Shown piece by piece: positions 1 to 5,227 of a stretch of DNA of 32,261 nucleotides. The translations under genes were made by a program, and so were the position numbers. Source of the stretch: Clostridia bacterium. Its GTDB lineage: Bacteria; Bacillota; Clostridia; Oscillospirales; CAG-382. Location of the stretch: NCBI GenBank assembly GCA_017560085.1, contig JAFYPA010000090.1, forward strand, positions 1 to 32,261, written 5' to 3'. Position 1 is the stretch's first letter; each line of letters starts with the position of its first letter. Below the pieces are notes generated by a model. The model was not told the DNA's origin, searched no databases, and was given only the letters and a program-made list of their open reading frames with translations.

Positions 1-36
1 ATTCGTTCTGTAAAAGGGAGAAAATATACAAGGGTC

Positions 37-70
37 TTGCAAAAAGTGAAAAATTATGATATCATATAAT
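37..70 (+). promoter_or_regulatory. Sigma-A-type promoter of the membrane protein/sigma factor operon
   Basis: TTGCAA at 37-42 and TATCAT at 60-65 are separated by 17 bp. An overlapping TATAAT lies at 65-70 but would need a 22-bp spacer. The GGAGG at 84-88 sits just before the ATG at 94. It resembles a housekeeping promoter and has no obvious ECF-type AAC motif, so autoregulation by the sigma factor of this operon is not visible here. Confidence 0.6.
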
Positions 71-93
71 CAGAAATCCCAACGGAGGTAACT

Positions 94-813
94 ATGGAAC
101 GGAAAAATCAGAACGATTATCTTGACAGCCTTCTGTATGCCGCATCGAAGGGTGCCGGCAAATCGGACATTGCCGAGTACAACAGCGGTGAAGATTCGGC
201 AGAGCTTGGCTTTACCGCAAGGGATATTATCGGAGATGCGGGTAAGAAGGACGGAAGCAGAAAATCCGTGAGAATAAGCTTCAGACGGAGAATTGCCATT
301 GCCGTTGCGGCGGCGCTTCTTGTCAGCCTTCTCGCATTCGGTGTTGTCGCAACGAGAAAATCCGAGTCGGCGGGCATTAAAACGGAATATGTTGTTATAA
401 AGGATATCCATCCCGATAAGGCTTTATCCGTTTCCTACGATATCAAGGACGGAATGCGGCTCGGCTCTCAGCCCAAATTGAAAATTCCCGAGGTGCTGGA
501 TGAAAAATATATCAGATTGAGTAATCACTATCTCGGAGGCTCCTTTGTTGCGGTAACATATTTCGACGGTACCTGCGAGTTTACCTACAGCGTTCAGCCC
601 CTGAGTGACAACCCTTATAAGGAATTCCCCAAGGATTCCGAGCTTATCGAGGTGCTTGTGAACGGCAAATATCACGGCGCTCTTGTGGTGTACACGGGCG
701 AAAACGGTACATTCAGCACGGTTATGTGGAACGACGGCAAGCTCGCCTACAGTATTTCCGCTCAGGCGGAGTCCGATGCGGTTGTTAAGATTGCACAGAG
801 CATCTACGAATAA
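94..813 (+). CDS. Single-pass membrane protein, putative anti-sigma-like (DUF4367-like)
   Basis: The 239-residue product has a cytosolic N-terminal part of about 65 residues, one hydrophobic segment at about 66-87 flanked by Arg/Lys, and an extracytoplasmic domain. The C-terminal end (a W-x-D-G-K-x-x-Y-S-I stretch, then a short helix ending in IAQSIY) resembles the DUF4367 domain often found on proteins encoded beside ECF sigma factors. It is paralogous to the next gene: both carry AGKxDI near residue 21. The start is set by GGAGG 6 nt before the ATG. The position upstream of a sigma factor and the topology suggest a membrane-bound regulator that holds the sigma factor, but no zinc-binding anti-sigma motif (HxxxCxxC) is present. 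The function is inferred from context. Confidence 0.6.
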   Translation: MERKNQNDYLDSLLYAASKGAGKSDIAEYNSGEDSAELGFTARDIIGDAGKKDGSRKSVRISFRRRIAIAVAAALLVSLLAFGVVATRKSESAGIKTEYVVIKDIHPDKALSVSYDIKDGMRLGSQPKLKIPEVLDEKYIRLSNHYLGGSFVAVTYFDGTCEFTYSVQPLSDNPYKEFPKDSELIEVLVNGKYHGALVVYTGENGTFSTVMWNDGKLAYSISAQAESDAVVKIAQSIYE

Positions 814-867
814 ATTGTACATAAGACCATAAATGCGGTGAAATAACACAAAAAGAAAGGAGCGGCT

Positions 868-1566
868 ATGTCTAAAATCACGGAAAACGACCCGAAAGAT
901 GCGTTGCTTCTTCTTTCATCCCGTGATGCGGGGAAAAGGGATATCAAGGATTTTTTAAATCTCGGAAACGGCAGAGCATCGAGCCGTCTCCTTGCAAAAA
1001 TAATGAAGAGAATCCGCCATCCCGAAAATTATACCGACGGCAGACTCACGGCTAAGGCTCGGACGGTCGGAATACTGCTTCTTGCTGTGCTCGTGCTGTT
1101 CTTTGTGCTTCTCGGCATAACCTCGGCAAGGCTCACACGGGAGCTGATTTTCGGGCTCGAGCCTCGGACAGTGCTCGGCACGGACAAAACAGCCGAGCTC
1201 CCACGGGGGATTACGGTATACGCAAAGCCGCACATCGACGGAGCTATTGAGAATGTTCTGGTGAAATCCTCGGCACTATACAATATCGAGTACAAAACGG
1301 ACGACGGCACATTCTACTACACGCAGAAGCCTTTGACCGCGCCCGATTCCGAGGGTGACACGGACGAGCCCGACGGGGAAATGGCGGAAAACTCTGACCT
1401 CTGCGTCATTCTTGGCGAAAATATTGGATATGTTACGGTGTCGGAGGGGGAAGGCTCCAAGGAGATTTCGCTGTATTTTGAGGACGGCAAAAGTGCCTTT
1501 GCGATTTTCGGTGCAAAGACAATCGAGCGGGCGGTGGAAATCGCACTGTCCGTGAGGGCTGAATAA
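868..1566 (+). CDS. Single-pass membrane protein, paralogue of the upstream gene
   Basis: The 232-residue product has the same plan as its neighbour: a short cytosolic region with the AGKRDI motif near residue 21, a transmembrane helix at about 66-86, and an outer domain ending in a DUF4367-like module (YFEDGKSAFAIFG, then a final amphipathic helix). AAAGGAG at 856-862 sets the start. It lies 54 nt after the first gene and 34 nt before the sigma factor gene, with no terminator between, so the three are probably one operon. Two divergent anti-sigma-like paralogues with a single sigma factor is unusual. They could sense different signals or form a heteromer; this is inference. Confidence 0.6.
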   Translation: MSKITENDPKDALLLLSSRDAGKRDIKDFLNLGNGRASSRLLAKIMKRIRHPENYTDGRLTAKARTVGILLLAVLVLFFVLLGITSARLTRELIFGLEPRTVLGTDKTAELPRGITVYAKPHIDGAIENVLVKSSALYNIEYKTDDGTFYYTQKPLTAPDSEGDTDEPDGEMAENSDLCVILGENIGYVTVSEGEGSKEISLYFEDGKSAFAIFGAKTIERAVEIALSVRAE

Positions 1567-1600
1567 AGCGACATAATTCGGAGGAAAGGAAAACGGAGAA

Positions 1601-2170
1601 ATGCTTGCATTTATACTTACGATAGAGGACACGGACAAGCAGAAATACCTTGAGGATATGTTCAACACCCACAGCGGAAGAATGCTTTCCGCCGCGAACA
1701 GAATCCTCGAAAACCGCTCCGATGCGGAGGATGCTCTGCAGGACACCTTTATCAAGATATACAACAACATAGAAAAATTTATGTCCCTTTCCGGTGACGA
1801 CCTTATTCTTCTGATTATAATTTACACAAGGAACACCGCAAGAGACCTGCTTCGCCGTCGCAACACGGAGAAGAGGCACACGCAGGAAAAGACCTTTGAT
1901 TCGGACGGTGACGAAATCTATACGGACATAGCGGACGAATCCGCAAATGTCGAGGAGATAGTCATAAGAAAGGAAACCATAGAGCGCACAGCCGACTACA
2001 TAGACAGCCTCCCCGAGGCACAGCGGGATGTCATAATTATGAAATACCGCCTCGGAATGCGGGAAAAGGAAATCGCCTCGGTGCTTGGCATCAGCGAAAC
2101 GGCGGTAAGCTCGAGAGTGCTTCGTGCCAAGGACGGGCTCCGAAGGATGATGGAGAACGGCGGTATTTAA
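1601..2170 (+). CDS. ECF-type RNA polymerase sigma factor
   Basis: The 189-residue protein has a sigma region 2 at about residues 18-85, with the signature D-A-E-D-A-L-Q-D-T-F and the following IYNNIEKF. A short acidic linker leads to a sigma region 4 helix-turn-helix at about 130-185 (LPEAQRDVIIMKYRLGM, then EIASVLGISETAVSSRVLRAK). Region 3 is absent, as expected for ECF factors. The ribosome site GGAG is only 2 nt from the ATG, with a second GGAGG at 1580-1584, so initiation efficiency is uncertain. It is the last gene of the operon, the reverse of the usual sigma-then-anti-sigma order. It likely directs RNA polymerase to an envelope-stress or nutrient regulon under control of the two membrane proteins upstream. 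Confidence 0.88.
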   Translation: MLAFILTIEDTDKQKYLEDMFNTHSGRMLSAANRILENRSDAEDALQDTFIKIYNNIEKFMSLSGDDLILLIIIYTRNTARDLLRRRNTEKRHTQEKTFDSDGDEIYTDIADESANVEEIVIRKETIERTADYIDSLPEAQRDVIIMKYRLGMREKEIASVLGISETAVSSRVLRAKDGLRRMMENGGI

Positions 2171-2181
2171 TAAAGAAAAAA

Positions 2182-2210
2182 TCCCCGACAGGATTTGCTC
2201 GTGTCGGGGA
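2182..2210. terminator. Hairpin terminator, better oriented for ychF (minus)
   Basis: TCCCCGACA at 2182-2190 pairs perfectly with TGTCGGGGA at 2202-2210. On the minus strand it is followed by a T-rich run (the A-rich stretch 2171-2181 on plus). On plus the trailing sequence is only moderately T-rich. Confidence 0.65.
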
Positions 2211-2224
2211 ATATTTACAGAAAA

Positions 2225-2262
2225 ATCGGGATGACGGTGAGCCGTTATCCCGATGTGCTTTT
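2225..2262. terminator. Bidirectional terminator between the sigma operon and ychF
   Basis: ATCGGGATGACGG (2225-2237) pairs with CCGTTATCCCGAT (2242-2254) with one G-T wobble. A T run follows on both strands: CTTTTTAT after 2257 on plus and TTTTTC on minus. It separates the two convergent transcription units. Confidence 0.75.
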
Positions 2263-2276
2263 TATATGTTAAATTT

Positions 2277-3371
2277 TTATACATTGAATCTGAAGAGAAC
2301 AACGTCACCGTCAACCATGACGTATTCCTTACCTTCGCTTCGCATAAGACCCTTATCACGGGCAGCCGCTGTAGAGCCACATTCAACAAGGTCGTTGAAG
2401 GCAATAACCTCGGCTCTGATGAAGCCTCTTTCGAAGTCTGTGTGAATCTTACCTGCCGCCTGAGGAGCCTTTGTGCCCTTGGTGATTGTCCACGCACGAA
2501 CCTCTTCGGGACCTGCGGTAAGGAAGGAAATAAGACCGAGAAGCGAGTAGCATTCCTTAACCAGTCTGTCAAGACCTGAGCATTCAAGTCCGAGGTCCTC
2601 AAGGAACATAGCCTTGTCGTCACCCTCGAGCTGTGCGATTTCAGCCTCGATGCCCGCACAGATCTGGATAATACCCGAGCCCTCCTCGTCTGCAATCTTC
2701 TTGAGTGCAACATAGTGAGGATTGTTCATAGGATCGTCCGCAACGGCATCCTCGTCAATGTTCGCCGCATAGATGATGGGCTTGCGGGAGAGAAGCGGAA
2801 TTTCCTTGAGCATTTCAAGCTCGTCCTCTGTGTATTCGAGAATTCTTGCGCTCTTACCTGCGTTGAGTACCTCGCTTATCTTGTCGATAAGGTCGATTTC
2901 CTTCTGCGCGCTCTTGTCGCCCTTGAGAATCTTTGTAGCTCTGTCGCGGCGGCGTTCAAGAATTTCAATGTCGGAATAAATAAGCTCAAGATTGATTGTT
3001 TCAACATCGGAAGCGGGGTCAACCTTGCCGTTAACGTGAACGATATCGCTGTTTTCGAAGCATCTTACAACATGAACGATAGCATCAACCTCACGGATGT
3101 GAGAAAGGAACTTGTTACCGAGACCTTCACCCTGAGAAGCACCCTTAACAAGACCTGCGATATCAACGAATTCGATAACCGCGGGAGTATACTTCTTGGG
3201 GCTGTACATCTCAGCAAGAACATCAAGTCTTGAGTCGGGAACGAGAGCGATGCCCACATTGGGGTCGATTGTACAGAAGGGATAGTTCGCAGCTTCTGCG
3301 CCTGCATTTGTTATTGCGTTGAAGAGGGTGCTTTTTCCTACGTTGGGGAGTCCCACAATTCCGAGTTTCAT
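2277..3371 (-). CDS. ychF: Redox-regulated ATPase / Obg-like P-loop NTPase YchF (OLA1)
   Basis: The 364-residue protein is full length for the family. It starts with the P-loop GLPNVGKST (residues 6-14), has the G3 motif DIAGLVKGA, and carries AANIDE in place of NKxD, the change that gives YchF/OLA1 proteins a preference for ATP over GTP. The C-terminal TGS-type domain ends with the hallmark [13 protein letters not shown] and the final [13 protein letters not shown]. It is a ribosome-associated, broadly conserved cytosolic protein linked to stress and translation control. AAGGAGA lies 9-10 nt before the ATG. It is monocistronic, convergent with the sigma operon, and has its own promoter at 3488-3516. 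Confidence 0.97.
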   Translation of the reverse strand: MKLGIVGLPNVGKSTLFNAITNAGAEAANYPFCTIDPNVGIALVPDSRLDVLAEMYSPKKYTPAVIEFVDIAGLVKGASQGEGLGNKFLSHIREVDAIVHVVRCFENSDIVHVNGKVDPASDVETINLELIYSDIEILERRRDRATKILKGDKSAQKEIDLIDKISEVLNAGKSARILEYTEDELEMLKEIPLLSRKPIIYAANIDEDAVADDPMNNPHYVALKKIADEEGSGIIQICAGIEAEIAQLEGDDKAMFLEDLGLECSGLDRLVKECYSLLGLISFLTAGPEEVRAWTITKGTKAPQAAGKIHTDFERGFIRAEVIAFNDLVECGSTAAARDKGLMRSEGKEYVMVDGDVVLFRFNV

Positions 3372-3487
3372 AAAATTTTACATCTCCTTGATATACAGCA
3401 CTTTTTTGGCATAAAATTCGGTGGTTTACACCATTTTACCCCATTTTTTAAAAAAGGCAATATTTTCTTTCACTATGATTTCAAAAC

Positions 3488-3516
3488 ATTATATCATATT
3501 TTGTATCTAAAATCAA
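3488..3516 (-). promoter_or_regulatory. ychF promoter
   Basis: On the minus strand TTGATT (plus 3511-3516) is followed after 17 bp by a consensus TATAAT (plus 3488-3493). The predicted 5' leader is about 110 nt and AT-rich, with no riboswitch pattern that I recognise. Confidence 0.7.
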
Positions 3517-3566
3517 CAGCATTTTATTAATTTGAGAGGTTTATATTATTTTTTTCAAAAAAAGAC

Positions 3567-3595
3567 TTGACAAAATCGGTAATATCGATTATAAT
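3567..3595 (+). promoter_or_regulatory. Consensus promoter with embedded operator for the XRE regulator
   Basis: TTGACA (3567-3572), a 17-bp spacer and TATAAT (3590-3595) match the sigma-A consensus exactly. The spacer contains the inverted repeat ATCGGTAATATCGAT (3575-3589), whose half-sites agree at 6 of 7 positions around a central A. An inverted repeat between -35 and -10 of a repressor gene is typical of an autorepression site. Confidence 0.75.
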
Positions 3596-3626
3596 AATGG
3601 TAAGTTATAAAACGGAGGTATTTATA

Positions 3627-3953
3627 ATGTCTAAAACATTTGGAGAGAGAATATTAGAACTCTTACACAAAAAAGGAATGACACAAAAAGAACTTGCAAT
3701 TATTATAGGAGTAACGGAAGCAACAATGTCACGATACGTAAAAGACAGCCGTGTTCCAAGAGGAGAAATTGTGGCCAACATCGCAACAGCATTACAGACG
3801 ACTTCTGATTACCTTTTGGATAAAGAGGAAAGTGCTGACTTAAAAAACGATTATCCACAAATTCAAAGATTGATTGCAAGAAATGCTGCACTTATGACCG
3901 ACGAACAAAAAAGAGAACTTATCAACGCACTTTTTGATACGCAAAGCAAATAG
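3627..3953 (+). CDS. XRE-family (HTH_3) transcriptional repressor
   Basis: The 108-residue protein has a Cro/C1-type helix-turn-helix at about residues 6-62 (LHKKGMTQKELAIIIGV, TEATMSRYVKDSRVP, then TTSDYLLD) and a short helical tail. The frame is open upstream to 3567, but GGAGG at 3614-3618 and the promoter place the start at the ATG at 3627. It resembles the phage- or ICE-type repressors (ImmR-like) that are usually paired with an ImmA/IrrE metallopeptidase, and the frame after it encodes a truncated protein of that type. The surrounding DNA is AT-richer than the flanks, in keeping with acquisition by transfer. It probably represses its own promoter through the inverted repeat within it. 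Confidence 0.88.
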   Translation: MSKTFGERILELLHKKGMTQKELAIIIGVTEATMSRYVKDSRVPRGEIVANIATALQTTSDYLLDKEESADLKNDYPQIQRLIARNAALMTDEQKRELINALFDTQSK

Positions 3954-3964
3954 GAGGATAGTCA

Positions 3965-4099
3965 TTGAGATTAACTGGCACCAGATACGAGAAGATTAAA
4001 CAAATAGTTGTAAATATGTTTACCGTCAATGATATAAGGCGAATTCCTATTGATTGTTTTGAAATTTGTCAAAAAATGTGTATAAAACTACGAAAGTAA
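3965..4099 (+). pseudogene. Truncated ImmA/IrrE-type metallopeptidase (N-terminal 44 codons)
   Basis: A TTG start 7 nt after the GGAGG at 3953-3957 opens a 44-codon frame ending at TAA 4097-4099. The product reads RYEKIKQIVVNMF, then RIPIDCFEICQKMCIKL, which matches the opening helix and first strand of ImmA/IrrE-like (COG2856) proteins. The frame stops where the protease domain should begin, so the HExxH zinc site is missing. Such peptidases are encoded directly after XRE repressors and cleave them to induce a mobile element. Here the peptidase appears dead, which would leave the repressor locked on. The assignment rests on a short segment plus gene order. Confidence 0.6.
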
Positions 4100-4111
4100 G
4101 GGGTTGAAATA

Positions 4112-4405
4112 ATGGTGGGAATGAGAATGTCAGAATTTATGGATAAAATCTATTATGGAGACGAAGTTGAGTTTAAAATCAATGATACTACTTATTTCAT
4201 TCAAGGTACACAAAAAAATGGCAAGTACTATTTAACCGTTGATTATTGGAATACGACAGATGGCTCCGAGCCACAGCACGATTATTTGCTTTCTCTTGAG
4301 TGCAATTCGGCTGATGAGAGGATTAAAAAATTCGAGGAAGCAAGTATTTTTGACGGAAAAAATATTTATCAAGTTGAGTCAGCTGTTGAAGTACTTTATG
4401 GTTAA
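4112..4405 (+). CDS. Small protein of unknown function, paralogue 1
   Basis: The 97-residue protein is not assigned to a named family. It is mildly acidic, has no membrane segment, and looks like a compact alpha/beta domain: an N-terminal helix (MSEFMDKIYYG), alternating beta strands (VEFKINDTTYFIQG, KYYLTVDYWN), a helix (ADERIKKFEEA), and the end motif IFDGKNIYQVE. The second paralogue starts at the equivalent residue (MxGxxxxEF), which supports this ATG, 8 nt after AAGGGG. It lies 12 nt after the peptidase remnant and is probably cotranscribed with the XRE gene. Small proteins of this kind occur in tandem on accessory islands, but I cannot give a role. Confidence 0.7.
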   Translation: MVGMRMSEFMDKIYYGDEVEFKINDTTYFIQGTQKNGKYYLTVDYWNTTDGSEPQHDYLLSLECNSADERIKKFEEASIFDGKNIYQVESAVEVLYG

Positions 4406-4466
4406 CTAAATGAAGCCGTAATGTTAGGTTGGAAATGAAAAATTATTGATAGAAAGGAGTATAGCG

Positions 4467-4742
4467 ATGCAAGGAAAAAAACTAAATGAATTTATTGACT
4501 CTCTATATTTTAACCCTGAAATGGAAATCACTTTTTCCAACAAACGTTTTCTGATTTCAGGATATTACGAAAATAATGAATATACGCTTCGAATTGATTC
4601 AATCGAATTGGATAGCATCAATATTTTCTGTGTCAAGGGGAAAACCGTACAAGATTGTGTCAATGAATTTGAGCACGCCAAGTTATTCGAAGGCAGAACC
4701 ATTTACGAGGCTCACGACGAAATTACCGTATTGTTTGGTTAG
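4467..4742 (+). CDS. Small protein of unknown function, paralogue 2
   Basis: The 91-residue protein aligns along its whole length with its neighbour: KKLNEFIDSLYF at the start, FLISGYYENNEYTLRIDS in the middle, and FEHAKLFEGRTIYEAHDEI near the end. A TTG at 4446 would add 7 residues, but AAGGAG at 4454-4459 lies 7 nt before the ATG at 4467, so that start is preferred. No catalytic motif, signal peptide or transmembrane segment is visible. The tandem arrangement with a diverged sister copy and a third degenerate copy downstream indicates repeated local duplication. Confidence 0.7.
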   Translation: MQGKKLNEFIDSLYFNPEMEITFSNKRFLISGYYENNEYTLRIDSIELDSINIFCVKGKTVQDCVNEFEHAKLFEGRTIYEAHDEITVLFG

Positions 4743-4803
4743 TTTAAGGAGTGAAGTTTAAACGATAATATTGTAATCTACAATATATTACACATCAACA
4801 GAA

Positions 4804-4843
4804 CTCCACCTGCCCCCCAAAATGCGGTGACAGTTTTGTGGAG
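4804..4843 (+). promoter_or_regulatory. Possible ribosome-site-sequestering hairpin
   Basis: CTCCAC (4804-4809) can pair with GTGGAG (4838-4843), with an inner CTG/CAG extension. The pairing would bury the GGAGG that precedes the mini-ORF at 4852. An alternative fold pairs CAAAA with TTTTG inside the same region. The prediction is by eye. Confidence 0.35.
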
Positions 4844-4851
4844 GTATAGGC

Positions 4852-4896
4852 ATGAAAATACTCCGTCTGTTTTATAGCAGGCGGAGTTTTATTTAA
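4852..4896 (+). CDS. 14-codon mini-ORF overlapping a terminator (leader peptide or element relic)
   Basis: An ATG preceded at 7 nt by GGAGG opens a 14-codon frame (MKILRLFYSRRSFI) whose body is the terminator hairpin at 4861-4886. Three arginine codons fall in the stem. A strong ribosome site feeding a tiny frame inside a terminator is the layout of an attenuator or leader peptide, but no regulated gene follows on the plus strand, so it may be a leftover of a mobile element or chance. Confidence 0.3.
   Translation: MKILRLFYSRRSFI
4861..4894 (+). terminator. Rho-independent terminator after the small-protein cluster
   Basis: CTCCGTCTG (4861-4869) pairs with CAGGCGGAG (4878-4886) with one wobble, followed by TTTTATTT. 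The CTCCGTCTG stem recurs at 18554 and, as CTCCGTC, at 21857. Confidence 0.7.
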
Positions 4897-4902
4897 ACAA
4901 AA

Positions 4903-4929
4903 ATCCGCACACCCAAAGGCATGCGGAAT
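4903..4929 (-). terminator. Probable terminator hairpin on the minus strand
   Basis: ATCCGCA (4903-4909) pairs with TGCGGAAT (4922-4929) with one unpaired base. On the minus strand it is followed by TTTTTG. No minus-strand gene ends directly upstream of it, so it may be inherited from a lost gene. Confidence 0.4.
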
Positions 4930-4932
4930 TCC

Positions 4933-5148
4933 CTTTATCAAGCTCTTTATTTTAATCCTCACTGTCACAAACAAATCACAAATTTCGCATGGAATTATGT
5001 GAAAATACATAGCGATACATATTTTACAGAAAATGAATCATTACTGATACTTGAATTCAAGGCATACAAAAATGTCAGTTACTGTTTAACCATCGACTAT
5101 TGGAATACAGCAGATGCACATTACCCCCACGATTTCACCTTAAAATCC
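4933..5148 (+). pseudogene. Degenerate third copy of the small-protein family
   Basis: In one frame, nt 5023-5148 encodes FTENES followed by KN, then YCLTIDYWNTAD and HDFTL, which aligns with the middle of paralogue 1 (KNGKYYLTVDYWNTTD, then HDYLL). A short stretch at 4936-4965 encodes ALYFNP, matching SLYFNP of paralogue 2. The conserved C-terminal block (F-E/D-G-K/R-x-I-Y) is missing and the start falls within a terminator hairpin. It is therefore a relic, not a gene. The stretch between 4743 and 5227 otherwise holds only hairpins. Confidence 0.55.
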
Positions 5149-5162
5149 CCAAACAAACAACA

Positions 5163-5200
5163 GAGTCCCCGAGGAAATTCCCGCGAGGACTCATTCTTTT
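5163..5200. terminator. Hairpin after the glycyl radical enzyme gene
   Basis: GAGTCC (5163-5168) pairs with GGACTC (5187-5192), with an inner imperfect CCGAGG/CCCGCG extension. CTTTTTATT follows on plus, and a looser T/G-rich tract follows on minus, downstream of the stop at 5228. Confidence 0.5.
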
Positions 5201-5227
5201 TATTCAATTACGTGTTGTCGGCCCTGC

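Noticed and set aside
1433..2713. 426-residue open frame on the minus strand across the sigma gene and the 3' end of ychF
   Set aside because: It overlaps two well-supported genes and two terminators and its product is Arg/Ser-rich with no recognisable domain, as expected for a shadow frame.
3372..3487. Riboswitch in the AT-rich ychF leader
   Set aside because: No conserved aptamer pattern was recognised; only short, weak inverted repeats are present.
3567..3626. Longer N-terminus of the XRE regulator
   Set aside because: The first codons coincide with the -35 box of the promoter. GGAGG and a good ATG are at 3614-3629.
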